A stretch of 64,000 nucleotides of DNA, from positions 1-64,000 of the forward strand of contig CAZNLR010000025.1 in assembly GCA_964574215.1 (NCBI GenBank), given 5' to 3'. The DNA comes from GCA-2725625 sp964574215 (lineage in GTDB: Bacteria; Pseudomonadota; Alphaproteobacteria; Rhodospirillales; UBA2165). The first letter of the stretch is position 1. Each line of letters starts with the position of its first letter. The notes beneath the pieces are model-generated. The model was not told where the DNA came from, did not search any database, and worked only from the letters and a program-made list of their open reading frames with translations. The position numbers and the translations under genes were made by a program. Shown in pieces: positions 27,501-34,755 of this stretch.

Positions 27501-28084
27501 CGCACCCGCTGGATTCCTATGCCAATATTTTGGAGCGGCTGAAAATTAAATCTTTTACCGATGTGGAAGCAGCCGGCGAGACCCAACCGGTCAAACTGGC
27601 TGGTATGGTGATCTCCAAAAAGGAACGGACATCGGCCAAAGGCAATAAATATGCCTTCGTTCAGTTGTCGGATTCGTCGGGCGCCTATGAGATTACGATT
27701 TTTCAAGAACTCCTGACGGCGACGCGGGAAATCTTGGAAGCCGGCAACAAGGTGCTGATCAACGCCTCGGTGCAATTCGGCGATCAGGGGTTGAAGCTGT
27801 TGGCCAATCAAATCCGGTCGTTAGACGCGGTTACCGAAGATAGCAATGCCAATCTGAAAATTTATCTCGATGATCCGAGCCCTTTGGCGTCGGTCAAGGA
27901 GGTGTTGGAGCGCGAAAACGGTGGCAATGGTAACGGCAACGGACGGGGCGAAGTTTTGCTGGTTTCCCGATTAGATATGAATACGGAAGTTGAAATAAAG
28001 TTGCCGGGCAAGTTCAAGGTATCTCCGCTATTAGCGCAGGCGATAAAAGCGGTACCCGGCGTTATCGAAGTGCGTGAAATTTAA
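24575..28084 (+). CDS. dnaE: DNA polymerase III subunit alpha
   Basis: Replicative polymerase, 1169 aa, full length. The PHP domain opens with HLRVHTAYSLLEG (His8, His12). The polymerase palm has PDFDIDF with Asp423 and Asp425, equivalent to E. coli Asp401 and Asp403, preceded by GRGSGAGSVVAWAL. The helix-hairpin-helix/fingers region has the conserved GYGFNKSHAAAYALVAYQTA. An OB fold starts at about residue 1006 (VKLAGMVISKKERTSAKG). ATG at 24575 has no strong ribosome-binding site, only GAAATCC upstream. The stop overlaps the stop region of the small minus-strand gene at 28081. Confidence 0.97.
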   Translation: MQHADFVHLRVHTAYSLLEGALKVKNLVTRCADLKMPAVAMTDTGNLFGALEFSKACADAGVQPIIGCQLGLTQYRHQDDEDQGFKGTGGALHQPADQIVLLAQSEVGYGNLLKLVSKYHLDPDGGEEPRISLNDLAAHHEGIIAFTGGPSGGVGRLLGDGQAGTAEELLLKLRDMFPDRLYVEIMRHNLDAETKIESQLVELAYKHDLPLIATNECFFDGDDMYEAHDALICIAEGAYVSQSGRRRLTVNHRLKSPQEMRALFADLPEAIDNTLVVAKRCAFMAETRDPLLPAAPHGAEDDDRSDAEVLAELAAAGLEMRIENQVWSDDMDGAAKEEAAKPYRERLDYELDVIEEMGFPGYFLIVADFIKWSKDKNIPVGPGRGSGAGSVVAWALTITDLDPLRFGLLFERFLNPERVSMPDFDIDFCQDRRDEVIRYVQDKYGHDRVAQIITFGTLQPRAALRDVGRVLQMPYPQVDRICKLVPNNPAQPVTLKEAIDGEPQLQQEIAEDTTVAKLVEIAQKLEGLYRHASTHAAGVVIGDRPLEELIPLYRDPRSDMPVTQFPMKWAEAAGLVKFDFLGLKTLTVLSTALEHLERRGIEVDLNNLPFDDQPTFDMLGKGDTTGVFQLESSGMRDILRNMKPDSFEDIIAIVALYRPGPMDNIPSYIRRKHGDEEPDYLYPNLEPILTETYGIMIYQEQVMQIAQELAGYTLGGADLLRRAMGKKIKEEMDAQRKSFVEGSVAKSVPEAKASSIFDQVAKFAGYGFNKSHAAAYALVAYQTAYLKANYPVEFMAASMTLDIHNTDKLYTFKQELERLEIPLLPPDINKSDVLFEVENTAEGGAVRYALAAIKNVGEGAMAAVVKERQDNGPFQDIPDLANRLDTKSINKRQVENLIRSGTLDPLNGNRKQMHDGVEAIIRHAGAAQQERESDQIGLFGAEESVVSGITLPETSDWLETDRLKEEFDAIGFYLSAHPLDSYANILERLKIKSFTDVEAAGETQPVKLAGMVISKKERTSAKGNKYAFVQLSDSSGAYEITIFQELLTATREILEAGNKVLINASVQFGDQGLKLLANQIRSLDAVTEDSNANLKIYLDDPSPLASVKEVLERENGGNGNGNGRGEVLLVSRLDMNTEVEIKLPGKFKVSPLLAQAIKAVPGVIEVREI

Positions 28085-28293
28085 CTTTGCTGTTCGCCAG
28101 ACCTGGCTTCTTGAATTGACGGTCAGGGGTCCGAGCCGAAAGAACAGAATACACAGCAATCTCCGGTCAACGGCTTCAACAAATCTCCGCATCCTTCACA
28201 TTCGTAGAAATGAATGCAGGCGTCGGTCGGCATTTTTTCCTCTTTTGCATGACCGCAATTTGGACAGGTCAGCGTCGACAGTATATTTACCAT
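28081..28293 (-). CDS. GDCCVxC-family zinc-ribbon-like protein, probable selenoprotein (in-frame TGA at 28123-28125)
   Basis: A gene too short for ordinary gene calling. ATG at 28293 (minus) has GGGAGG 5 nt upstream. It reads 56 residues with Cys10/Cys13 (LTCPNCGHAK), Cys26, Cys32/Cys35 (YECEGCGDLL) and GDCCVFC (Cys46, Cys47, Cys50), then SFGSDP, then TGA, then PSIQEARSGEQQS and TAA: 70 residues if TGA is read as selenocysteine. In the family as I remember it (named in NCBI GDCCVxC domain-containing (seleno)protein) the end reads like GSVPCPPIQ, so the TGA replaces exactly that Cys and the sequence resumes with a matching P-x-I-Q. A SECIS-like hairpin follows (separate entry). Function is unknown; a redox or metal-handling role is inferred from the cysteines. 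It is convergent with dnaE and overlaps its end by 3 nt. If TGA is a plain stop, the product is a 56-aa form missing the tail. Confidence 0.82.
28093..28115 (-). promoter_or_regulatory. candidate bacterial SECIS element
   Basis: On the minus strand, GCCAGGTCTGGC (28107-28096) folds to GCC/GGC closing an AGGUCU loop, with TTC (28115-28113) and GAA (28095-28093) extending the stem across a 5-nt bulge on the 5' side. The AGGUCU loop with its GU is the same as in the well-studied E. coli fdhF SECIS. The loop GGU begins 19 nt after the TGA, against 18 nt in fdhF. The hairpin lies inside the read-through coding region, as bacterial SECIS elements do. Confidence 0.7.
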
Positions 28294-28417
28294 TTTGGCC
28301 TCCCTTAGTTTTGACCGTGGCGCCGTAGTCTAGAAGTTGGGGCTTCTTATGTTTTTTCGCAATTTTATGACATTTTTCGACTGGTATCAAAATAACGGTA
28401 ATTAGGGGATAAAACCC

Positions 28418-28446
28418 TTGCAATTGCAGCACTTTGGCTCTAAATA
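28418..28446 (+). promoter_or_regulatory. possible promoter of rpsB-tsf
   Basis: TTGCAA (28418-28423) and TAAATA (28441-28446) are separated by 17 nt, 133 nt before the rpsB start. The match to the sigma-70 consensus is moderate. The 285 nt between the small minus-strand gene and rpsB otherwise hold no gene that I can support. Confidence 0.3.
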
Positions 28447-28578
28447 GGCGCCCTTAACGCAACTAAATCCACACGCAGGCTCTGCGGTCGCGGCGCAAAT
28501 TCGCCGATGTATCGCTCCGGTGTTTTCAAACTTACGAAAATAACGTCTGCGGAGGAACAACCGGAGAAAGGAAAGACC

Positions 28579-29574
28579 ATGGCATTGCCTACCTTTACCA
28601 TGCGCCAAATGCTTGAAGCTGGCGTTCATTTCGGACATGTAACGCGTCGTTGGAATCCCAAGATGGAACAGTACATCTTTGGCGTTCGGCAGCGCATTCA
28701 CATCATCGATCTACAGCAAACCGTCCCCATGCTTTATCGGGCCATGCAGACCGTCAGCGACGTGGTCGCCGGCGGCGGCCGGGTATTGTGGGTCGGCACC
28801 AAGCGCCAGGCCAGTTCACCCATTGCCGAAGCGGCTAAGAAATGCGGTCAATATTACGTCAATCACCGCTGGCTCGGCGGCATGATGACCAACTGGAAAA
28901 CCATTTCGAATTCCATTCGTCGTCTCCACTCCCTGGATGAGCAACTGGCGGAGGAAAATTCCGGCCTGACCAAGAAAGAACTGCTCAAATTGACCCGCGA
29001 GCGGGACAAGTTGGAGCGGGCTCTCGGCGGGATCAAAGATATGGGCGGTCAACCGGACATCATCTTCGTTATTGATACCAACAAGGAAAGCATCGCCGTC
29101 GCCGAGGCCAATAAATTGGGCATTCCCGTTGTCGGCGTGATCGACAGTAATTCCGATCCGAGTGGCATCGATTTCCCCATTCCCGGCAATGACGATTCAA
29201 TTCGGGCCATCAATTTTTATTGCGATTTGATTGCCGGCTCCGTTTTGGCGGGCATTCAGACCGAAATGGCGACGTCCGGTACGGATATCGGCGCCATGGA
29301 GGAAGCTCCTGCCGAAGAATTGCCTACAGAAGAAGGTACCAGTTCAGAAGCTGCCGGTGCGGAAGCTGCTAGTGCGGATACTGCCAGTGCGGAAACTGCC
29401 GGTGAAGAGGCTCCCACTGGAAAGGCTCCGGCCGAGGTCGCCAAAGCGGAAGACGTAGCTGCGGATGCCGCGGTAGCGGATGCGCCGGCGGAACCTGCAG
29501 AAGCTGAGGCGACTCCCGAGCAACCGGTGGAAGAAGCGGCGCCTGCTGAGGAAGAACAGCCAGCAGCAACTTAA
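28579..29574 (+). CDS. rpsB: 30S ribosomal protein S2 with long acidic C-terminal extension
   Basis: ATG at 28579 with GAGAAAGGAAAG upstream gives the standard N-terminus MALPTFTMRQMLEAGVHFGH. The S2 core (about residues 1-235) contains YVNHRWLGGMMTNWKTI and the PDIIFVIDTNKE segment. The product is 331 aa instead of about 240-260: residues from about 235 on are a tail of Ala, Glu, Pro and Ser/Thr with short imperfect repeats such as ASADTASAETAGEEA. Alphaproteobacterial S2 proteins often have tails, but this one is nearly 100 residues. It forms the usual rpsB-tsf pair, with 76 AT-rich nt between the genes. Confidence 0.96.
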   Translation: MALPTFTMRQMLEAGVHFGHVTRRWNPKMEQYIFGVRQRIHIIDLQQTVPMLYRAMQTVSDVVAGGGRVLWVGTKRQASSPIAEAAKKCGQYYVNHRWLGGMMTNWKTISNSIRRLHSLDEQLAEENSGLTKKELLKLTRERDKLERALGGIKDMGGQPDIIFVIDTNKESIAVAEANKLGIPVVGVIDSNSDPSGIDFPIPGNDDSIRAINFYCDLIAGSVLAGIQTEMATSGTDIGAMEEAPAEELPTEEGTSSEAAGAEAASADTASAETAGEEAPTGKAPAEVAKAEDVAADAAVADAPAEPAEAEATPEQPVEEAAPAEEEQPAAT

Positions 29575-29650
29575 AAAAACGTATTTAGCATTGGTATAAT
29601 TATTTAGTTATATCAATTATTTATTTAGCTTATCTAATGTAGAGGATAAA

Positions 29651-30580
29651 ATGGCTGAAATTACTGCTGCGCTCGTTAAAGAGCTGCGTGAGAAAACCGG
29701 TGCCGGTATGATGGACTGCAAAAAGGCGCTGACTGAAAATGACGGTGACCTAGAAGTGTCGGTCGACTGGCTTCGCACCCAAGGCTTGGCTGCGGCGGCT
29801 AAAAAAGCCGGACGAGCTGCCTCGGAAGGTTTGGTCGCGGTAAAATCAAACGGCACGAAAGGTGTCTTGGTTGAACTCAACGCCGAAACGGATTTCGTCG
29901 CCCGTAATGACAGTTTCCAGGATTTTGTCGAAGCTATTGCCACTATCGCAATAGATGGTGATGGCGATGTGGAAAATCTAAAAACTGCTGATTTTCCCGG
30001 CGGTGACGGCAATGTCGGCGATGAATTGACCACCATGATCTCGACCATCGGCGAGAATATGGATTTGCGCCGGAGCGCTATGATCGAAGTGAGTGAGGGC
30101 GTGGTGTCCACCTATATGCATAATGCAGCCAAGCCCGGTCTCGGTAAAATCGGTGTGCTGGTTGCCCTTGAATCGAGCGGTGACAAGGATCAATTGGACG
30201 CCCTGGGCAGGCAAATGGCCATGCATGTCGCGGCAGCGAATCCGCAGTCCCTGACCCGCGACGACGTCGACCCCGAATTGTTGTCCCGTGAAAAAAATAT
30301 TCTTGCCGAACAAGCGCGGGAATCCGGCAAGCCGGAGGAAATCATCGAAAAGATGGTGGAAGGTCGCCTGCGGAAATATTTTGAGGAAATCTGCCTGGTT
30401 GATCAGACCTTTGTTATCGACGGTGAAACCAAAGTTGGTAAAGTGCTGGAAGGCGCCGCTAACGACGTCGGCGCCCCAGTTTCCATAACCGGTTTTGTGC
30501 GATTCGCTCTCGGTGAAGGGGTCGAAAAGGAAGAAGAGGACTTCGCGGCGGAAGTTGCAGCCGTCGCCGGCGGTTCCTAA
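29651..30580 (+). CDS. tsf: translation elongation factor Ts
   Basis: Nucleotide exchange factor for EF-Tu, 309 aa. The N-terminal UBA-like domain carries KELREKTGAGMMDCKKAL, and the core has ELNAETDFVARND, whose TDFVA motif contacts EF-Tu at the nucleotide site. ATG has GTAGAGGAT upstream. It is followed by a strong intrinsic terminator at 30603-30643, so rpsB-tsf is a distinct transcription unit from pyrH onward, at least in part. Confidence 0.97.
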   Translation: MAEITAALVKELREKTGAGMMDCKKALTENDGDLEVSVDWLRTQGLAAAAKKAGRAASEGLVAVKSNGTKGVLVELNAETDFVARNDSFQDFVEAIATIAIDGDGDVENLKTADFPGGDGNVGDELTTMISTIGENMDLRRSAMIEVSEGVVSTYMHNAAKPGLGKIGVLVALESSGDKDQLDALGRQMAMHVAAANPQSLTRDDVDPELLSREKNILAEQARESGKPEEIIEKMVEGRLRKYFEEICLVDQTFVIDGETKVGKVLEGAANDVGAPVSITGFVRFALGEGVEKEEEDFAAEVAAVAGGS

Positions 30581-30602
30581 CCGCTAAACGTCTTGAAATT
30601 AC

Positions 30603-30643
30603 GGGGAAAAACGGGGAATAGCTCAAAAACCCTGTTTTTCCTC
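30603..30643 (+). terminator. intrinsic terminator after tsf
   Basis: A 12-bp stem is formed by 30605-30616 and 30630-30641 (GGAAAAACGGGG with CCCTGTTTTTCC, one G-U pair), extendable by 2 bp, with a 13-nt loop, followed by ATTTTTCC. It lies 22 nt downstream of the tsf stop and 125 nt upstream of pyrH. Confidence 0.75.
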
Positions 30644-30767
30644 ATTTTTCCTACTTTCCTAGTTATTTGATGGTGTATGATCTGCGGCAAAATTAAGTGG
30701 CGGAGACGATTTGTTGCGCCAATACGATGTCCGCTAAGAAATTATAATCAAAGGATAATAAACTCCT

Positions 30768-31484
30768 ATGTCCGAGTCGCCTCAATATAAACGCGTCCTT
30801 TTGAAACTTTCCGGCGAAGGCCTCATGGGGGATCAGGAATTTGGCCTTGAGCCCAAAGCCATGGACAGAATTGCTAAAGAAATCAAGGCCGTACGTGAGA
30901 TGGGCGTGGAAATATGTCTGGTTATCGGAGGTGGCAACATTTTTCGCGGTTTATCTGGGGTGGCCGCCGGTTTGGAGCGGTCCAGCGCCGATCACATGGG
31001 GATGCTGGCGACGGTGATGAACGCATTGGGTGTACAGTCGGTATTAGAAGGCATGGGGGTCGCAACGCGGGTACTGTCCGCCATTCCGATGACCACGGTC
31101 TGCGAGCCCTATATCCGGCGGCGGGCGATGCGGCATATGGAGAAAGGCCGGGTCGTAATATTCGCTGCCGGCACCGGTAATCCTTTTTTCACCACGGACA
31201 CCGCAGCGGCGCTGAGAGCTTCGGAAATGAATTGTGACGCCTTGTTGAAAGGAACTCAGGTCGACGGTGTTTACAGCGCCGATCCTAAAAGGGTTGCAGA
31301 TGCAGAAAGGTACGATACCTTATCCTACAAAGATGTTTTGGCCAGAGATTTAAAAGTTATGGATGCCTCGGCAATTTCACTGGCCCGGGAAAATAACATC
31401 CCAATTGTCGTTTTCTCGATCCAAACGGCAGGCGCTTTTGCCGAAGTCGTCAACGGACAGGGTAAATTCACGGTTATCAACTGA
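30768..31484 (+). CDS. pyrH: UMP kinase
   Basis: Bacterial hexameric UMP kinase of the amino-acid kinase fold, 238 aa. YKRVLLKLSGEGLMGD at the N-terminus binds phosphate, ICLVIGGGNIFRG is the glycine-rich loop, and AAGTGNPFFTTDTAAALRA covers the UMP-contact region. It supplies UDP for nucleic acids and for UDP-GlcNAc used by the lipid A genes downstream. ATG at 30768 is preceded by AAAGGATAA. It is followed by frr after 14 nt. Confidence 0.97.
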   Translation: MSESPQYKRVLLKLSGEGLMGDQEFGLEPKAMDRIAKEIKAVREMGVEICLVIGGGNIFRGLSGVAAGLERSSADHMGMLATVMNALGVQSVLEGMGVATRVLSAIPMTTVCEPYIRRRAMRHMEKGRVVIFAAGTGNPFFTTDTAAALRASEMNCDALLKGTQVDGVYSADPKRVADAERYDTLSYKDVLARDLKVMDASAISLARENNIPIVVFSIQTAGAFAEVVNGQGKFTVIN

Positions 31485-31498
31485 GGGGAGGAGAACTG

Positions 31499-32059
31499 AT
31501 GGATATCGAAGCAGCAAAAAAAGACATTAAACGCCGGATGGAAGGGGCGTTAGAAGTTTTGCACTCGGAGTTTTCCGGGTTGAGGACGGGCCGTGCTTCG
31601 ACCAGCTTACTCGATCATATATCAGTCGAGGCCTATGGACAGCCGACCCCGTTGAATCAGGTTGGTACAGTGGGCGTGCCCGAACCCCGTTTGTTGACAG
31701 TTCAAGTTTGGGATAAAAGTTTGGTTTCGGTGGTGGAAAAAGCCATTCGCGATTCAGATCTTGGTCTTAACCCATCATCAGATGGTCAGTTGGTGCGCAT
31801 TCCCATTCCGCCTCTGAGCGAAGAACGGCGTGTGGAATTGAGCAAAATCGCCGGCCGTTATGCCGAAGAGGCGAAGGTTGCCGTACGCAATGTCCGCCGT
31901 CACGCCATGGACGATCTGAAAAAGGCGGAAAAAGACGGCGATATATCTCAGGACGAACATCGCGACTACGATGGTGAAGTCCAGGAACTGACCGACGATT
32001 ACGTTAAAAAAATGGACGATGCCTTACACAATAAAGAACAGGAAATTATGCAGGTTTAG
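31499..32059 (+). CDS. frr: ribosome recycling factor
   Basis: 186 aa, full length. It splits post-termination ribosomes with EF-G. The family stretches are FSGLRTGRAS near the N-terminus, SDLGLNPSSDGQLVRIPIPP in the middle, and RNVRRHAMDDLKKAEKDG in the long helix. GAGGGGAGGAG precedes the ATG. It sits between pyrH and uppS, the standard order. Confidence 0.97.
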   Translation: MDIEAAKKDIKRRMEGALEVLHSEFSGLRTGRASTSLLDHISVEAYGQPTPLNQVGTVGVPEPRLLTVQVWDKSLVSVVEKAIRDSDLGLNPSSDGQLVRIPIPPLSEERRVELSKIAGRYAEEAKVAVRNVRRHAMDDLKKAEKDGDISQDEHRDYDGEVQELTDDYVKKMDDALHNKEQEIMQV

Positions 32060-32080
32060 TACCCTGGCAATTACGATGCA

Positions 32081-32818
32081 ATGAAAGCTGAACCGTCACA
32101 GGATCAAGTATTCGGCGACCCGCCCATCCACTTGGCGATTATTATGGATGGCAATGGGCGATGGGCAAAAGCGCGCGGTTTACCAAGAATTGCCGGGCAC
32201 CGTCGAGGCGCGGATTCCGTACGCACGGCAGTCGAATGCTCGATCAAATATGGCGTTCGCTACTTAACGCTTTACAGTTTTTCTTCCGAAAACTGGAAAC
32301 GGCCAGCCGAAGAGGTTGCCGATTTGATGGGATTGTTGAGGCGGTATCTGCGTAGCAAAATTGCCGAACTGCATCAAAATGGCGTTCGATTACGGATCAT
32401 CGGCCAGCGCAAAGATCTGAGCAAAGATATCATCGAATTAATCGAAGACTGCGAAAAAAGAACGGAAAACAATACCAAATTGGATTTGATAATCGCTTTA
32501 AGCTATGGCGGGCGTTCGGAAATTACGGCTGCGGCGAGGGAAATAGCCCAAAAAGTATCGAATGGTCAAATTGAACCGGACGACGTTAGCGAACAGATGA
32601 TCGAGGATCATCTTGATACGGCCGGCATTCCCGATCCGGATTTATTGGTTCGAACAAGTGGTGAAAAAAGAATCAGCAATTTTCTTCTTTGGCAATTGGC
32701 CTACGCGGAATTCGTTTTCACAGATACTCTCTGGCCCGATTTTGGTGAACAAGATTATTTGGAGGCTATATCTGAATTCGGTCGGCGAGAAAGACGTTTT
32801 GGCGCATCAGGCGTTTGA
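32081..32818 (+). CDS. uppS: undecaprenyl diphosphate synthase
   Basis: Cis-prenyltransferase, 245 aa, making the C55 lipid carrier for peptidoglycan and O-antigen. HLAIIMDGNGRWAKARGLPR contains the catalytic Asp and the pyrophosphate-binding Gly-Asn-Gly-Arg; YSFSSENWKRP and LVRTSGEKRISNFLLWQLAY are the other conserved regions. cdsA starts 14 nt after the stop. Confidence 0.96.
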   Translation: MKAEPSQDQVFGDPPIHLAIIMDGNGRWAKARGLPRIAGHRRGADSVRTAVECSIKYGVRYLTLYSFSSENWKRPAEEVADLMGLLRRYLRSKIAELHQNGVRLRIIGQRKDLSKDIIELIEDCEKRTENNTKLDLIIALSYGGRSEITAAAREIAQKVSNGQIEPDDVSEQMIEDHLDTAGIPDPDLLVRTSGEKRISNFLLWQLAYAEFVFTDTLWPDFGEQDYLEAISEFGRRERRFGASGV

Positions 32819-32832
32819 AAATTATTTAGCGA

Positions 32833-33498
32833 ATGATCGTACGACTAATTTCCACCCTAGTGTTAGCACCGATCACTTTGGGCGTTATATGGTTGGGGGG
32901 TGTATATTTTCAGATATTTGTCGCGCTGGGGGGCTTGCTTGCCATTTGGGAATGGTGGCAAATGTGCGCTTCAGAGCAGAAAAAAGCGCGGAATCTAATT
33001 TGGATTCTGGCTGGCAGCGTCTACATCGCCGTACCCTGTCTATTCCTGATTTGGCTGCGCAACGATCAGGATAATGGTAGAATTTTTATTATTTGGTTTT
33101 TCTGTGTAATTTGGGCGACCGATATAGGCGCTTACGTATTCGGAAAGGCCATCGGCGGTATTAAACTCGCGCCGAGGATAAGCCCCAATAAAACCTGGGC
33201 AGGATTTATCGGCGGATTGATGTCGGCCATGGTGATAGCATGGGCGCTCACTGCTTGGCATGGTAGTGCGATAGCACCCCAGGTTTTAATCGCGTTGAGC
33301 GCGCTTTTGTCGTTGACGGGTCAAATTGGTGATTTAATAGAATCCTGGGTCAAAAGATATTTCGACGTCAAAGATTCAGGAAAAATAATACCGGGTCATG
33401 GTGGCATTCTCGATAGGGTAGATGCTATTCTTCTAGCGGTCCCGGTTGCGGCGATTATTGGAATGACATACGGAATTGGTAATTTTCCATGGAAATGA
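32833..33498 (+). CDS. cdsA: phosphatidate cytidylyltransferase
   Basis: Integral membrane enzyme, 221 aa, that makes CDP-diacylglycerol for phospholipid synthesis. Several hydrophobic helices are visible; RISPNKTWAGFIGGL and the C-terminal signature KRYFDVKDSGKIIPGHGG followed by ILDRVDAILL are diagnostic. It is somewhat shorter than E. coli CdsA (285 aa), in the range of alphaproteobacterial proteins. dxr begins within its last codons. Confidence 0.94.
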   Translation: MIVRLISTLVLAPITLGVIWLGGVYFQIFVALGGLLAIWEWWQMCASEQKKARNLIWILAGSVYIAVPCLFLIWLRNDQDNGRIFIIWFFCVIWATDIGAYVFGKAIGGIKLAPRISPNKTWAGFIGGLMSAMVIAWALTAWHGSAIAPQVLIALSALLSLTGQIGDLIESWVKRYFDVKDSGKIIPGHGGILDRVDAILLAVPVAAIIGMTYGIGNFPWK

Positions 33499-34703
33499 CG
33501 GCCCCTAAGTTACATGTCGATTCGGCTGATAAACCTAAGCAGGTTACTGTTCTGGGGGCGACGGGATCAATCGGATGCAATACGCTTGATCTTATTGAAA
33601 GAAATAAGACAGAATTTTCAGTTGTGGCCCTTACCGGCAACAAAAATGTCGAATTGCTGGCCGCTCAAGCAAGAAAATTCCTGCCGGAAATTGCTGTCAT
33701 CGCCGATGAAAGCGGATATGAAGAACTAAAAACTCGGTTGGATGGCACGGACATAAAAGTTGCTGCTGGAGCCGAAGCTTTGGTTGAAGCCGCAGACCTG
33801 CCGTCGGATATCGTCATGGCCGGTATTGTCGGCGTCGCTGGGCTGGCTCCGACCTTGGCAGCTGCCCGGCGTGGCGCTGTGGTTGCATTGGCGAACAAGG
33901 AGTGTCTTGTTTGCGCCGGCGACCAACTTCTCCAACAGGTGGAACAAAACGGCGCTAAACTTTTACCGGTGGATTCGGAACATAATGCCATCTTCCAAGT
34001 ATTTGATTTTGATCAGAGCGAAAATGTAGACCGGCTGATCCTTACGGCTTCCGGCGGTCCCTTCTGGGAATACAGTCTGGAAGACATGAAAAAAGTAACG
34101 CCGAAAGAGGCCGTTGCCCACCCGAATTGGGATATGGGCGCTAAAATTTCCGTCGATTCAGCCACCATGATGAATAAAGGACTGGAATTAATCGAGGCCT
34201 ACTATTTATTTCCGGTGAGAGAGGATCAAATTGAAATTCTCGTGCATCCCCAGTCTGTCGTGCACAGCTTAGTGTCCTATGTGGATGGTTCGGTACTGGC
34301 GCAAATGGGGACGCCGGATATGCGGACACCCATTTCCTATGCTTTGGCCTGGCCGCAGAGAATGAAGACGCCGGCGGAGCGGTTAGAACTGGAAAAAATA
34401 TCGAATCTGGTGTTTGAATCCCCCGACTACGTTAGATTTCCGGCGTTGACGATTGCGCGAGATGCCTTGAAAGCCGGTGGCGCCGCGCCTATTATATTAA
34501 ATGCGGTAAATGAAATTGCAGTAAGATTTTTTCTCGAGGAAAAGATCGGTTTTCTGGATATTGCCAAAGCTACCGAACAGGTGCTGGAAAAAATGCTGCG
34601 AAACTCCCCTCAAAATCCCCCGGCGACGATTGAGGAGATTGGGGAAATAGACTATCAGGCGAGGATCGAAGCCGAAGCGACCGCGCGGTCTCTTTCGGAA
34701 TGA
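33489..34703 (+). CDS. dxr: 1-deoxy-D-xylulose 5-phosphate reductoisomerase
   Basis: Second enzyme of the MEP isoprenoid pathway, 404 aa from ATG 33489; an ATG at 33495 that forms an ATGA with the cdsA stop is an equally possible start. QVTVLGATGSIGCNTLDLI is the NADPH-binding loop, VALANKECLV and PVDSEHNAIFQVF carry the metal-binding Asp and Glu, and SVDSATMMNKGLELIEA is the substrate region. It feeds undecaprenyl and quinone synthesis. Confidence 0.96.
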   Translation: MEMTAPKLHVDSADKPKQVTVLGATGSIGCNTLDLIERNKTEFSVVALTGNKNVELLAAQARKFLPEIAVIADESGYEELKTRLDGTDIKVAAGAEALVEAADLPSDIVMAGIVGVAGLAPTLAAARRGAVVALANKECLVCAGDQLLQQVEQNGAKLLPVDSEHNAIFQVFDFDQSENVDRLILTASGGPFWEYSLEDMKKVTPKEAVAHPNWDMGAKISVDSATMMNKGLELIEAYYLFPVREDQIEILVHPQSVVHSLVSYVDGSVLAQMGTPDMRTPISYALAWPQRMKTPAERLELEKISNLVFESPDYVRFPALTIARDALKAGGAAPIILNAVNEIAVRFFLEEKIGFLDIAKATEQVLEKMLRNSPQNPPATIEEIGEIDYQARIEAEATARSLSE

Positions 34704-34755
34704 TGACGTACTAAAAACAATAACAAGTAAACAGTCGAAATAACGGATTTTATCA

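Noticed and set aside
28402..28500. A minus-strand Cys-rich reading between the small selenoprotein-like gene and rpsB (contains ACGFSC and KCCNCKG)
   Set aside because: It is in the right orientation and has five or six cysteines, but there is no ATG, GTG or TTG with a ribosome-binding site in frame, and the region should hold the rpsB promoter. Most likely chance.
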